DNA of 51,547 nucleotides. Source: Lentimicrobium sp. Its GTDB lineage: Bacteria; Bacteroidota; Bacteroidia; Bacteroidales; Lentimicrobiaceae. Shown piece after piece: positions 24,605 through 33,943 of this stretch. The notes under the pieces were generated by a model. That model saw only the letters and a list, made by a program, of their open reading frames with translations, was not told where the DNA came from and searched no databases. The stretch's first letter is position 1, and each line of letters opens with the position of its first letter. Both the position numbers and the translations under genes were made by a program. The stretch covers positions 1 to 51,547 of the forward strand of contig JAHYJC010000034.1 of NCBI GenBank assembly GCA_019429275.1, in the 5' to 3' direction.

Positions 24605-26338
24605 ATGCAACCCAATGAAGTAACCGACAAACTCCCCCGCCATCTTAACAGTCTGATCATTAATCAACCCTACTGTTCATACACTGCGCAGGATCATGCC
24701 GTATGGAGGTATGTGATGCGACAAAATGTTAAGTTTCTGAGCAAGTATGCACACGGTTCTTATGTTGATGGATTGAGGAAAACGGGAATCAGCATTGACA
24801 CCATACCTCATATGTATGGAATGAACCGCATTTTAAAAGAGATTGGATGGGCTGCTGTTGCCGTTGACGGATTTATTCCACCTTCTGCCTTTATGGAATT
24901 TCAGGCTTACAATGTGCTTGTAATTGCTGCCGACATCAGGCCTATTGATCAGATTGCCTACACCCCTGCTCCCGATATTATTCACGAAGCAGCCGGACAT
25001 GCCCCAATAATTGCAGATGCTGAGTATGCGAACTATCTGAAATTTTTTGGCGAAATCGGGTCAAAAGCATTTTCATCAGCCCGCGATCACGAATTATATA
25101 AAGCCATTCGGCATCTTTCAATCCTGAAAGCAAATCCATATACAACTATTGAAGATATTAAAAAGGCTGAAAACCGGTTATTAATTATTGAGCAAAACAT
25201 GGGAGAACCCAGTGAAATGGCACGTATAAGAAATTTGCACTGGTGGACTGTTGAATATGGATTAATTGGTGAAGTTGACAATTATAAAATATACGGAGCC
25301 GGGCTGCTTTCTTCGATCGGGGAAAGTATGAATTGCATAAAGCCAGTTGTAAAAAAATTGCCATATACCATCGACGCAGCCAATTTTAGTTTCGACATTA
25401 CCAATCAGCAACCACAATTATTTGTAACCCCCGATTTCCGACATCTGAATCATGTACTAGATAAGTTTGCCGATGGAATGGCTTTACGCACCGGTGGTAT
25501 AAATGCACTAAAAAAAGCCGAGGAATCAGAAAATACTGCAACCATTGTGCTTTCATCCGGACTTCAGGTTTCCGGAACTTTTGCCCATTCCATTATTGAA
25601 AACAATACAGCCATCTATTATAGAACCAATAGCCCGAGCAGCCTGTGTTTTGACAATAAGGAGCTGCCAGGTCATGGAAAAAGTTATCACAGCCATGGTT
25701 TTGGCAGTCCGCTGGGAAACCTGATTGGCAACATTGAACTTTCAGGCTTAAGCGATGGGGAACTTGAAGCTGCCGGCATCAGGCAAGGTGAAATATGTAC
25801 GCTTAATTTTGAAAGCGGAATTGTTGTCAAAGGCGTGCTTGAATATTCCCTCCGCCTGAAAGGACAGATTGCACTTTTGGGATTTTCAGATTGCACTGTT
25901 AAGAAAGACGAGCAAATATTATTTAAGCCCGAATGGGGTATTTATGACATGTCGGCTGGTGGCGAAATTACTTCAGCCTACCCTGGCCCGGCAGATCCTG
26001 AAGCTTTCGATTTTCATTTTGAAGCTCCAAAAGAGCTTACTCACAAAATTGAGCACAGTGCTGCTTCAAAAAAACTTCATTTACTTTATCAGCTACTCAG
26101 AGATGCAAGGGATAACAAGTCCAAAACATTAGATATCAATTTGTTTGCTAACGAAGTTCTGTTATATTTTCCGAAAGAATGGCTGTTGCTGACCGAAATT
26201 TATGAGTTTCTTTACAACACTGACCCTTCTTCAAAATTGGTGACGATTGTTGCGAATCATCTGGATGGATTAAAAAAACTTAAGCCTGAATTGAGCGGCC
26301 TTATTGCTGATGCATGTGCTTTATTTTTAAATGAGTAG
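24605..26338 (+). CDS. Aromatic amino acid hydroxylase (phenylalanine 4-monooxygenase type)
   Basis: This iron- and pterin-dependent hydroxylase probably converts phenylalanine to tyrosine. The iron ligands are visible in HEAAGHAP (H127 and H132, counted from the chosen start) and in HWWTVEYGL (E217). The start at 24605 is preferred because the next ATGs upstream (24536, 24557) lie within or beside the divergent glycosyltransferase start, and the family begins near NEVTDKLPRHL. The protein has 577 residues: the catalytic domain fills about 1-320, and a 250-residue C-terminal extension without a recognised family follows. The extension is of a size I associate with Bacteroidota members, but its role is unknown. 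Confidence 0.88.
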   Translation: MQPNEVTDKLPRHLNSLIINQPYCSYTAQDHAVWRYVMRQNVKFLSKYAHGSYVDGLRKTGISIDTIPHMYGMNRILKEIGWAAVAVDGFIPPSAFMEFQAYNVLVIAADIRPIDQIAYTPAPDIIHEAAGHAPIIADAEYANYLKFFGEIGSKAFSSARDHELYKAIRHLSILKANPYTTIEDIKKAENRLLIIEQNMGEPSEMARIRNLHWWTVEYGLIGEVDNYKIYGAGLLSSIGESMNCIKPVVKKLPYTIDAANFSFDITNQQPQLFVTPDFRHLNHVLDKFADGMALRTGGINALKKAEESENTATIVLSSGLQVSGTFAHSIIENNTAIYYRTNSPSSLCFDNKELPGHGKSYHSHGFGSPLGNLIGNIELSGLSDGELEAAGIRQGEICTLNFESGIVVKGVLEYSLRLKGQIALLGFSDCTVKKDEQILFKPEWGIYDMSAGGEITSAYPGPADPEAFDFHFEAPKELTHKIEHSAASKKLHLLYQLLRDARDNKSKTLDINLFANEVLLYFPKEWLLLTEIYEFLYNTDPSSKLVTIVANHLDGLKKLKPELSGLIADACALFLNE

Positions 26339-26475
26339 AAGATTGTCTGAGTCAGCAAAAAAATTTTGAACTATTGATAGATTGAGGAATGATTTCAAAT
26401 CAACCTGTATTCATGATCAGTAACTATTGGGAACTCTTAATCATTTCTTAAACCTGCTTATAATCACAATAATAC

Positions 26476-26506
26476 TTGCATAAGACAGAAAATAAGTGTA
26501 GGTTTG
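26476..26506 (+). promoter_or_regulatory. Promoter of the CPA2 antiporter gene
   Basis: TTG (26476-26478), a 20-base spacer, then TAGGTTTG (26499-26506): both the -33 and the -7 element of the Bacteroidota consensus at the usual spacing, 46 bases before the start codon. This is the best promoter match in the window. Confidence 0.6.
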
Positions 26507-26552
26507 ATAAAAAAGTTACTTCTATTAAAAAAGTAAATTTCCTTTTAATTCT

Positions 26553-28568
26553 ATGGAACTACCTCTCCTGAAAGAAGTCGTCATTATCCTCGGATTGTCA
26601 GTATTAATAATTTTGGCTTTTCAGAAATTAAAAATGCCCGCGATCCTGGGTTTTCTGATTACCGGCATGATTGCTGGGCCTAATGGATTAAAACTCATTG
26701 CTGCATCGCATGAAGTTGAAGTCCTTTCAGAAATGGGAATTATTTTCCTGCTTTTTATAATTGGGATAGAATTTTCAATAAAAGGTCTGGTTAAAATAAA
26801 GCAAACTGTTTTATTGGGAGGTTTTTTGCAGGTCAGCGGCACCATCGGACTAACTTTTCTCGTTGCCTGGCTGTTGGGACTCAGTATTCAGGAGGCTGTT
26901 TTTATGGGTTTTCTGATCTCAATGAGCAGCACAGCCATCGTTCTGAAATTGCTTAATGAACGCGGTCAGATGACTACACCGCATGGACGGATAGCTTTGG
27001 CCATTCTGATTTTTCAGGATATTATTGTAGTTCCGATGATACTTGTAACTCCCCTGCTTGCTGGCAATGGGGGCAATGTTTGGCTTATATTGCTTATGCT
27101 TTTAGGCAAGTTTACCTTGATTATTGGATTGCTCATCGTTCTTGCCCGCTATGCAGTTCCATTATTACTCGACAGGGTGGTTAAAACGCGCAGCCGCGAA
27201 CTTTTTATTCTTACAATAGTGGTCATTTGCTTTGCAACGGCCTGGCTTACTTCTTCAGTTGGCCTATCGCTCGCACTCGGAGCCTTTTTTGCCGGATTGA
27301 TTATTTCTGAATCCGATTACAGCCATCAGGCAACAGCCAATATCCTCCCTTTTCGTGAGATATTTATAAGTTTCTTTTTTGTTTCTGTAGGTATGTTACT
27401 CGATGTGAGATACTTCCTAAACAATTTTTTAATCCTGATTTTGTTTACACTCGGGGTAATTTTGCTTAAATCCTTTGTGATTCTCATATCCATAATGATA
27501 ATGCGATATCCCTTGCGCACAGCGCTTATTTCTGCTTTTACTTTATTTCAGGTGGGGGAATTTGCATTCCTGCTCTCAACCATTGGAATGCGCAATAATG
27601 TGCTTTCACATGAAGTACATCAAAATTTTCTAGCAATCTCAGTACTTACCATGGGCTTAACTCCATTTATGGCTGGCTATGCGACAAATATGGCTGATTG
27701 GCTGATCAGGGCATTGTTGCCTACCAATATCAGAAAACGATTGATAAACTTTCAAAATAAAAGGAAGAAACCGGAAGAGTCACTGATTTCAAAACTTCGC
27801 GACCATTTGATTGTAATAGGATTTGGAATAAACGGACACAATGTTGCGCGTACTGCCAAGCAAGCCGGAATCCCTTTTGTGATTGTTGAACTTGATCCTG
27901 CCATTTTTCATCAGGCCAAAATTGACGAATTACCAGTTGTCTTCGGAGACGCAGCTGATGAACTGATTCTTAATCATGTTCATGCGGCCGAAGCAAGGGT
28001 TGTTGTAATTGCTATTTCCGATCCTGAGGCTACCAAGCAAATCATTTTTAACCTGCGTCAGATAACTGAAACAGCACACATAATTGTGCGTACCCGTTAT
28101 GTTGATGAAATCGAGAGTACTCTTCAACAAGGTGCAGATGAAGTCATTCCCGAGGAATTTGAAACTTCGATACAGATATTTATCCGTGTTTTAAGCCGTT
28201 ATCTTGTGCCCTCTGATAAAATTCAATCTCTTGCAAGCCACATCAGGGCTCACAATTACGAACTACTCTCAAAAACTAACATTGAAAATGAGTTCCCATC
28301 ACACCTCCAACCACAAATACCCGACATGGTATTTGTAGCTCTTCCGGTACAGCGGGAAACCAATAAAATAGTAGGAAAATCGATAATAGACAGCCGACTC
28401 AAAAGCGAATTTAATGTTACGGTTCTGGCAATAAGACGTGGCAGGCGTTATATCACCCAAATCACTCCGGACATGACCATTGAACCTGATGATATGCTTT
28501 ACCTTTTTGGCAGTCCGCAGAAAATATCTGAACTAAACAGGTATTTTCTGATTGAGGGAGGGGATTAA
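26553..28568 (+). CDS. CPA2-family monovalent cation:proton antiporter with TrkA domains (KefB-like)
   Basis: This 671-residue protein has about 12 transmembrane segments (residues 5-385) of the Na+/H+ exchanger fold (GFLITGMIAGPNGLKLI, FLLFIIGIEFS, MSSTAIVLKLLNERG). A TrkA-N/RCK nucleotide-binding domain follows (about 410-530, VIGFGINGHNVARTAKQAGIPFVIVELD), then a C-terminal TrkA-C-like domain (about 575-668). It exchanges K+ or Na+ for protons and is gated by a nucleotide or other ligand bound to the RCK domain. The gene is monocistronic. The substrate ion cannot be deduced. Confidence 0.9.
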   Translation: MELPLLKEVVIILGLSVLIILAFQKLKMPAILGFLITGMIAGPNGLKLIAASHEVEVLSEMGIIFLLFIIGIEFSIKGLVKIKQTVLLGGFLQVSGTIGLTFLVAWLLGLSIQEAVFMGFLISMSSTAIVLKLLNERGQMTTPHGRIALAILIFQDIIVVPMILVTPLLAGNGGNVWLILLMLLGKFTLIIGLLIVLARYAVPLLLDRVVKTRSRELFILTIVVICFATAWLTSSVGLSLALGAFFAGLIISESDYSHQATANILPFREIFISFFFVSVGMLLDVRYFLNNFLILILFTLGVILLKSFVILISIMIMRYPLRTALISAFTLFQVGEFAFLLSTIGMRNNVLSHEVHQNFLAISVLTMGLTPFMAGYATNMADWLIRALLPTNIRKRLINFQNKRKKPEESLISKLRDHLIVIGFGINGHNVARTAKQAGIPFVIVELDPAIFHQAKIDELPVVFGDAADELILNHVHAAEARVVVIAISDPEATKQIIFNLRQITETAHIIVRTRYVDEIESTLQQGADEVIPEEFETSIQIFIRVLSRYLVPSDKIQSLASHIRAHNYELLSKTNIENEFPSHLQPQIPDMVFVALPVQRETNKIVGKSIIDSRLKSEFNVTVLAIRRGRRYITQITPDMTIEPDDMLYLFGSPQKISELNRYFLIEGGD

Positions 28569-28707
28569 ATGATTGCCCGGCTTTAGAATCGCTTAATTCG
28601 ATAAATTACTGAACTCTTGTTTTCTGTGTTTTGAACAAGCAGTAAAACTTAATTGGCATACCCATCTTTTTCAGACACTTTAGGATGCCCTGAGCCTTCG
28701 GGGTGAG

Positions 28708-29367
28708 TTACTTTGAGAAAACATATTGTATTATATTGGCTCCCATTCGAAGTGCTTTGAGTCTGGTCTCTTCAGAATCGTTGTGGACTTCAGCATCTTC
28801 CCAACCGTCACCAAGATCAGATTCGTAGGTATAAAGACAAACCAGCCTGTCCTCCCAAATCAAACCGAATGCCTGAGGTGGTTTTCCATCGTGCTCATGA
28901 ATTTTGGGAAGACCTCCGGGAAACTGAAATTTTTGATTAAAAATCGGATATGAAAACGGCAATTCAATAAACTCAAGCTCAGGGAATACTTTTTTCATTT
29001 GAGGCCTGATGTAAGGATCAATGCCGTAGTTATCATCGATGTGGAGAAATCCCCCGGCAAGAAGGTAATTACGAAGGTTTAGAGCCTCCTGCTCATCAAA
29101 AAGAACGTTGCCGTGACCTGTAAGATGAACAAAAGGATAGTTGAATATTTCTGTGCTTCCAACATCTGCTGTTGCATAATCGGGATCCAGATTTGTGCCC
29201 AGATTTGTGTTACAGAATTTGATGAGGTTGTTTAGTGATGTAGGATTTGCATACCAATCACCCCCGCCCCTGTATTTTGCCAAAGCAATCTGAAGAGGTG
29301 CAGGTGGCGACCATGAGGTTCCTGCAAAAAACAGAACCATTATTATAAAAACAAGATAATTTTTCAT
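28708..29367 (-). CDS. DUF4159-family exported protein
   Basis: This 219-residue protein has a signal peptide followed by LQIALAKYRGGGDWYANPTSL, HLTGHGNVLF and GGFLHIDDNYGID, the hallmarks of DUF4159, a glutamine-amidotransferase-like fold without a known reaction. It lies 15 bases after the rsmE stop on the same strand, and a -7-like element sits in that gap, so it may have its own or a leaderless transcript. Function unknown. Confidence 0.85.
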   Translation of the reverse strand: MKNYLVFIIMVLFFAGTSWSPPAPLQIALAKYRGGGDWYANPTSLNNLIKFCNTNLGTNLDPDYATADVGSTEIFNYPFVHLTGHGNVLFDEQEALNLRNYLLAGGFLHIDDNYGIDPYIRPQMKKVFPELEFIELPFSYPIFNQKFQFPGGLPKIHEHDGKPPQAFGLIWEDRLVCLYTYESDLGDGWEDAEVHNDSEETRLKALRMGANIIQYVFSK

Positions 29368-29371
29368 AAGC

Positions 29372-29379
29372 CAAAGATA
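29372..29379 (-). promoter_or_regulatory. -7-like element directly before the DUF4159 gene
   Basis: On the minus strand TATCTTTG matches TAnnTTTG. It ends 4 bases before the start codon, so transcription from it would begin at or next to the ATG. No -33 element was identified. Confidence 0.25.
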
Positions 29380-29382
29380 GTC

Positions 29383-30105
29383 TTATTCATTTATAAGATT
29401 TACGATCATGCATGCAAACAGCGCAGCAGTTTCAGTTCTTAGCCTTGCCTTGCCCAATGAAACAGGCGTAAATCCACGCTCTTTAGCTTTGAACACTTCA
29501 CTCGCACTAAAATCACCTTCAGGCCCGATTAAGATCATAGTATCTGCTCCCTTTTGGTATACATTTTTAAGATGCAAAGTCACATCTTCATCAATCCAGG
29601 CCATGAATAAAGAATTCGGGAGAACTTGACTTTGCATCAGGTTATTGAAAGAGATGGGTTCATGAATTTTGGGAAGCTTTGCTTTGAGAGATTGTTTAAT
29701 GGCGGATATAGCAACTTTTTCAAGCCGGTCGACGCGTAATCTTTCACGTTCAGAATGATCGCAATACAGCGGGATGATTTCATCAACCCCAATTTCTGTC
29801 GCTTTCTCAACCAGCCATTCATAACGGGAAATATTTTTGGTAGGTGCAACAGCAATAACCAGTTTGCCAGACCTCTCTGGCACTTCCATGACATTTAACA
29901 GCCTGATTTTAGACTTTTTAGGATTGACATCTTCAAGAGAGGCATCGGCAAAATTACCCAAACCGTCAGTGAGTTTAATCTGATCACCGGGTTTCAGTCG
30001 CATGACCTTAATATGAATTGATTCGACTTCTGACAATAAATGAATAAAATCTCCGGACTTGAAACTTTGCATCAGGTTGATTCCGGAAAGGTAAAAAAGG
30101 TGCAT
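29383..30105 (-). CDS. rsmE: 16S rRNA (uracil-1498-N3)-methyltransferase
   Basis: This 240-residue SPOUT-class enzyme methylates U1498 of 16S rRNA. The N-terminal PUA-like domain starts MHLFYLSG. The SPOUT signatures are VIAVAPTKNISRYEWLVEKATEIGVDEIIP, then LIGPEGDFSASE and SLGKARLRTETAAL, which form the SAM-binding knot. Full length. It precedes the DUF4159 gene on the same strand. Confidence 0.95.
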   Translation of the reverse strand: MHLFYLSGINLMQSFKSGDFIHLLSEVESIHIKVMRLKPGDQIKLTDGLGNFADASLEDVNPKKSKIRLLNVMEVPERSGKLVIAVAPTKNISRYEWLVEKATEIGVDEIIPLYCDHSERERLRVDRLEKVAISAIKQSLKAKLPKIHEPISFNNLMQSQVLPNSLFMAWIDEDVTLHLKNVYQKGADTMILIGPEGDFSASEVFKAKERGFTPVSLGKARLRTETAALFACMIVNLINE

Positions 30106-30126
30106 CGAACTGATTTATAATTTTTG

Positions 30127-30134
30127 CAAAAATA
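30127..30134 (-). promoter_or_regulatory. -7 element for rsmE
   Basis: TATTTTTG on the minus strand matches TAnnTTTG and lies 21 bases upstream of the start codon. No clear -33 element. Confidence 0.4.
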
Positions 30135-30317
30135 ATCAAAAGGATAAGGATGCCCGGTCTCATGATACAGGTTTGTAAACTCATAGCGAAAGACCAGAAA
30201 CAAAAAAAAACAGAAGCAGGCCGGCAAATGCTTTATTTTAAAAGAAAGCAGAGACCATAAAACTTAAGAAAAAATTATTTGCATGAAAAATCTGTTAAAA
30301 ACATTATTACTTCTTTT

Positions 30318-31316
30318 TCAATAATTATCAAGAGTTTCAGAAATGACATCGGTAAAAAGCTGTTTCAGCGTAATCCCTTTATGTGTAATTTGCTGAGGAA
30401 TTATGCTTGCCTCTGAAAGGCCGGGAATGGTATTTACTTCAAGGAAATAAAACTGCTGTCCTTTGTCATAACTTTCGGGTGTGAGAATATAATCAAACCT
30501 TACAATTCCCCTGCAGTTAAGCCTTCGATAAAGCATGGTTGAAATTTCGGTACACTTTTTTGTCAATTCCCCGCTGATGCGTGCAGGAGTAATCTCTTCT
30601 GCTTTGCCTTTGTATTTGGCTTCATAATCAAAAAAATCATTGTCGGGGACTATCTCTGTCAAAGGTAAAGTTACGAGTTGACCATGCCTTTCATAAATAC
30701 CGCAGGTAATTTCAACACCTGGAATAAATTCCTGGATGAGAACTTCTGTATCATATTCAAAAGCCAACGAAATGGCCGTCAACAATTCTTCCCGTGATTT
30801 TACCTTGGAAATACCAACGCTGGAACCGTTGCTGTTTGGCTTAACAAAACAGGGCAAGCCTACCAATGAAAGAATGGAATCTAAATCCGGGTGATCTCTT
30901 TTGTGGAGATAAAAAGTTTTTGCCGTGTTCATTTTAAAGTTAACAGCCAGCTCATTACAAAAAAATTTATTAAATGTAACTGATGATGTAACCCTTCCGC
31001 AGGTATTATAAGGAATACCCATCAAATCAAGGTAACCCTGAAGCTTCCCATCTTCACCCGGTGTTCCGTGGATGGCTATAAATGCGGCATGAAAGGAAAC
31101 CTTCCCATTTGGATGTGTAAGTGAAAAATCATTCAGATTTATCTCATATTGACCGCCACCTTCTGGATAATAAACCCATTTATTTTCACCAACTACAATG
31201 GTATAAACGTTAAATAAGTCTTTGTCAAAATGATTGAAAACCACTTTTCCGCTTTCGATTGAAACTTCAAGCTCGCCGGAATATCCACCGGTAAGCAGGG
31301 CTATATTTTTCTTCAT
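30318..31316 (-). CDS. ddl: D-alanine--D-alanine ligase
   Basis: This 332-residue ATP-grasp enzyme makes the D-Ala-D-Ala dipeptide for peptidoglycan. The N-terminal substrate loop reads LLTGGYSGELEVS, and the family signatures IHGTPGEDGKLQGYLDL, CFVKPNSNGSSVGISKV and FLEVNTIPGLSEASIIP are all present. In many Bacteroidota ddl is next to a PASTA gene and rluD; here those genes are about 10-13 kb away on the other strand. Confidence 0.96.
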   Translation of the reverse strand: MKKNIALLTGGYSGELEVSIESGKVVFNHFDKDLFNVYTIVVGENKWVYYPEGGGQYEINLNDFSLTHPNGKVSFHAAFIAIHGTPGEDGKLQGYLDLMGIPYNTCGRVTSSVTFNKFFCNELAVNFKMNTAKTFYLHKRDHPDLDSILSLVGLPCFVKPNSNGSSVGISKVKSREELLTAISLAFEYDTEVLIQEFIPGVEITCGIYERHGQLVTLPLTEIVPDNDFFDYEAKYKGKAEEITPARISGELTKKCTEISTMLYRRLNCRGIVRFDYILTPESYDKGQQFYFLEVNTIPGLSEASIIPQQITHKGITLKQLFTDVISETLDNY

Positions 31317-31342
31317 GATGACCTACAAATATGAAATGATTG

Positions 31343-31350
31343 CAAATTTA
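31343..31350 (-). promoter_or_regulatory. -7 element for ddl
   Basis: TAAATTTG on the minus strand matches TAnnTTTG, 26 bases upstream of the ddl start codon. Confidence 0.45.
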
Positions 31351-31477
31351 GTCACAAAGCAACTTAAGCGACGGAAACATAAAAATAATTCTATAAATTC
31401 GCAGTCCAACAGAACTTATATCAGAACAAATCAAACCAACATAACTGATTATTCAAATTCAATCATTAAAAAACACC

Positions 31478-31819
31478 ATGAAAAGAATTTTAGGACTTTT
31501 GATTGCCACTGCGCTTTTCGCTTCATGCAATCCAACTTCAACAAAAAACCAATCCGAAACAATAACTGATGTTGCTGCGTTAAAAACAATTGAATTACAT
31601 GTAACCGGCATGACATGCGAGGGCTGCGAAAGCACTGTAAAGAAAGCAGTTAACGAAATCAATGGCGTTACCAGCAGTTCTGCTTCACATATTAAAGAAC
31701 TTACGGTTGTAAGCTTTGACAGCACACTTACCAGCATTGAAGAAATCAGCGAAGCCATAAGTAAAACAGGTTATACGGTTGTCGGGGAAATGGTTAATCT
31801 TGATAAACCTGTAGAATAA
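31478..31819 (+). CDS. Heavy-metal-associated (HMA) domain lipoprotein
   Basis: This 113-residue protein has a lipoprotein signal ending LFASC and a single HMA domain with the metal site GMTCEGCESTV (about residues 43-53). HMA domains bind Cu(I) or related soft metals through the two cysteines; some resemble mercury-binding MerP. The ferredoxin-like fold continues to about residue 105. It probably chaperones or senses copper in the periplasm. It lies 346 bases upstream of the cytochrome bd operon and ends at its own terminator, so a functional link is only suggestive. Confidence 0.88.
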   Translation: MKRILGLLIATALFASCNPTSTKNQSETITDVAALKTIELHVTGMTCEGCESTVKKAVNEINGVTSSSASHIKELTVVSFDSTLTSIEEISEAISKTGYTVVGEMVNLDKPVE

Positions 31820-31887
31820 TCATTTTTGATTTTTTGTTGCAGATTCAGATTCATCCTGAGACAATATCGACAAGACAGTTTTATAAG

Positions 31888-31910
31888 ATCCCCGAAACGG
31901 GGATTTTGTG
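31888..31910 (+). terminator. Rho-independent terminator after the HMA gene
   Basis: ATCCCCG (31888-31894) pairs with CGGGGAT (31898-31904) around an AAA loop and is followed by TTTGTGTTTT. GC-rich stem, 68 bases after the stop. Confidence 0.75.
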
Positions 31911-32132
31911 TTTTCTACCTATTGAAAATTGTTAATTGTTAAGAAAAAGCCACCTGGCAGCAATTTGATTGCAGAAGTTCTGAATTTGTAAAGTCATGAA
32001 TAAACATAAAATTTAAATGCTTTATTTGACTGTAAATCAATGAAATATTAAATTCTTTTTTCAATATTTAAAAATATTACTTAGAATATTTCTAAATTAG
32101 AATTAAATCTGTTCGGGTTAAGTGTAAATAAA

Positions 32133-32140
32133 TAAATTTG
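32133..32140 (+). promoter_or_regulatory. -7 element for the cytochrome bd operon
   Basis: TAAATTTG matches TAnnTTTG and lies 25 bases before the DUF4492 start codon. No clear -33 TTG. Confidence 0.4.
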
Positions 32141-32165
32141 AGGGGTATTAGTTTTTGAAGAAATC

Positions 32166-32387
32166 ATGAAGAACAATATATTTCGAAGAGTTTTTAATTT
32201 CTATTACGAGGGATTCCGGAGTATGACCATTGGCCGGACTCTTTGGGCAATCATCATTATAAAGCTGATTGTAATGTTCCTTATTCTCAAGGTGTTTTTC
32301 TTCCCCAACTTTCTGAAAAATAATTTCGACTCCGATAATGAGCGCAGCGATTACGTTATCGAACAGCTAACAAAACCTAACGAATAA
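32166..32387 (+). CDS. DUF4492 small membrane protein
   Basis: This 73-residue protein has one hydrophobic helix (about residues 26-46, LWAIIIIKLIVMFLILKVFFF) preceded by a basic, aromatic N-terminus (RRVFNFYYEGFRSMTIGR). It matches DUF4492, which in Bacteroidota regularly stands directly before cydA. The stop is 4 bases before the cydA start, so it is surely co-expressed. Its role is unknown; assembly or stabilisation of cytochrome bd is a reasonable inference. Confidence 0.85.
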   Translation: MKNNIFRRVFNFYYEGFRSMTIGRTLWAIIIIKLIVMFLILKVFFFPNFLKNNFDSDNERSDYVIEQLTKPNE

Positions 32388-32391
32388 CACT

Positions 32392-33942
32392 ATGACAGAA
32401 ACTTTTGACTATTCATTGATAGACTGGTCGCGTGCCCAATTTGCGCTTACAGCCATGTATCACTGGATTTTCGTACCACTCACATTAGGCCTTGGATTTA
32501 TTGTGGCCATTATGGAATCCATTTATGTTAAAACCGGCAACCCTGAGTGGAAGCGCGTTACCAAATTCTGGATGACCATATTCGGAATTAATTTTGCCAT
32601 TGGAGTTGCTACAGGAATTATTCTTGAATTTGAATTCGGCACCAACTGGTCAAACTATTCGTGGTTTGTGGGCGATATTTTTGGTGCACCACTGGCCATT
32701 GAAGGCATTATGGCCTTTTTCCTCGAATCTACTTTTATAGCTGTGATGTTCTTTGGCTGGAACAAAGTGAGTAAAATGTTTCACCTGGTTTCGACATGGC
32801 TCGTGGCTTTCGGTGCAAGCCTTTCGGCCTTGTGGATACTGGTAGCAAATGCATGGATGCAAATGCCGGTTGGCATGAGATTCAATCCTGACACTGCTCG
32901 CAATGAGATGGTGCATTTCTGGGATATACTATTTTCACCGATGGCTGTGAGTAAGTTTACACATACCATTGCATCATCCTATCTTTTGGGAGCCATCGTC
33001 GTGATTGGCATAAGCTCTTGGTTTCTGCTCAAAAAAAGGCACCTTGTATTTGCAAAAAGAAGTATTGTAGTTGCTGCTGTATTTGGCCTGCTTACTTCCA
33101 TTTTTACTGTTTTTACAGGCGATTATAGTGCAAAGGCAGTAGCTCATCATCAGCCCATGAAATTTGCCGCATTTGAAGGCTTGTACGTTGGCCAGAGAGG
33201 AGCTCCACTGATTGCAATTGGGGTTGTATCGTCATCGCCCGATGATCCGGATTACGAAAATGTTAAAGACTTTGTTTTTAAAATTGAAATTCCAAACTTC
33301 TTGTCTTACATGGCTTTTTCGGATTTTAATGCGTTTGTTCCCGGTGTCAATGATTTAATGCAAGGCAATGAAGAGTATGGAATTATGTCAGCAGCCGAAA
33401 AAATTGCCAGAGGAAAACTCGCCATCGATGCACTTGCAGAATACAAAGCAGCCTCAAAAGTCAATGATACAGAAAAGCTTGAAAAAACCAAATTCATACT
33501 CGACGAAAATTTTAAGTATTTTGGTTATGGATATTTTATTGACGACCCTTCGCGGCTTGTGCCAAATGTTCCGCTCACTTTCTACAGTTTCCACCTTATG
33601 GTTGCACTTGGAATGTGGTTTCTCTTCTTTTTTGCCATAGTGCTGGTACTGGTCTATAAAGATAAAATTTCACAGGCAAAATTCTGGCTTATTATGGGTA
33701 TTGTGAATATTCCACTGGCCTATATTGCATCACAATCAGGCTGGGTCACAGCAGAAATGGGTCGGCAACCCTGGGTCATTCAGGATTTGATGCCAACGAT
33801 GACTGCAGTTTCAAAATTGGATGTAAATGCAGTATTGACCACTTTTATTTTGTTTGCAGTAATTTTTACAGCATTGCTCATTGCTGAACTCAGGATTATG
33901 TTCAAGACAATAAAAAACGGACCAAAACCAGGAGGAAATTAA
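32392..33942 (+). CDS. cydA: Cytochrome bd oxidase subunit I
   Basis: This 516-residue quinol oxidase subunit binds hemes b558, b595 and d. Landmarks are H24 in MYHWIFVPLTLG, FTHTIASSYLLG (the b558 His) and GRQPWVIQ near the C-terminus. The region after the GLYVGQRGAPL segment forms the quinol loop. The enzyme reduces oxygen to water with menaquinol at low oxygen tension. It is the second gene of a DUF4492-cydA-cydB operon. Confidence 0.97.
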   Translation: MTETFDYSLIDWSRAQFALTAMYHWIFVPLTLGLGFIVAIMESIYVKTGNPEWKRVTKFWMTIFGINFAIGVATGIILEFEFGTNWSNYSWFVGDIFGAPLAIEGIMAFFLESTFIAVMFFGWNKVSKMFHLVSTWLVAFGASLSALWILVANAWMQMPVGMRFNPDTARNEMVHFWDILFSPMAVSKFTHTIASSYLLGAIVVIGISSWFLLKKRHLVFAKRSIVVAAVFGLLTSIFTVFTGDYSAKAVAHHQPMKFAAFEGLYVGQRGAPLIAIGVVSSSPDDPDYENVKDFVFKIEIPNFLSYMAFSDFNAFVPGVNDLMQGNEEYGIMSAAEKIARGKLAIDALAEYKAASKVNDTEKLEKTKFILDENFKYFGYGYFIDDPSRLVPNVPLTFYSFHLMVALGMWFLFFFAIVLVLVYKDKISQAKFWLIMGIVNIPLAYIASQSGWVTAEMGRQPWVIQDLMPTMTAVSKLDVNAVLTTFILFAVIFTALLIAELRIMFKTIKNGPKPGGN

Positions 33943-33943
33943 T

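Larger units (their letters stand above)
31820..32165. other. Intergenic region between the HMA gene and the cyd operon
   Basis: These 346 bases hold a terminator for the HMA gene (31888-31910) and a -7 element for the cyd operon (32133-32140). A TTGA/TCAA dyad near 32027-32040 has a spacer one base longer than an FNR site. No coding sequence or RNA gene was recognised in the AT-rich remainder. Confidence 0.5.

Noticed and set aside
26386-26436. TGAT...ATCA-like dyad in the gap before the antiporter gene
   Set aside because: The spacing is 5 instead of 4 bases and no respiratory gene follows.
32027-32040. TTGA...TCAA dyad upstream of the cyd operon
   Set aside because: The spacer between the half-sites is one base too long for an FNR-type site, and the region is AT-rich, so it is not claimed as an operator.
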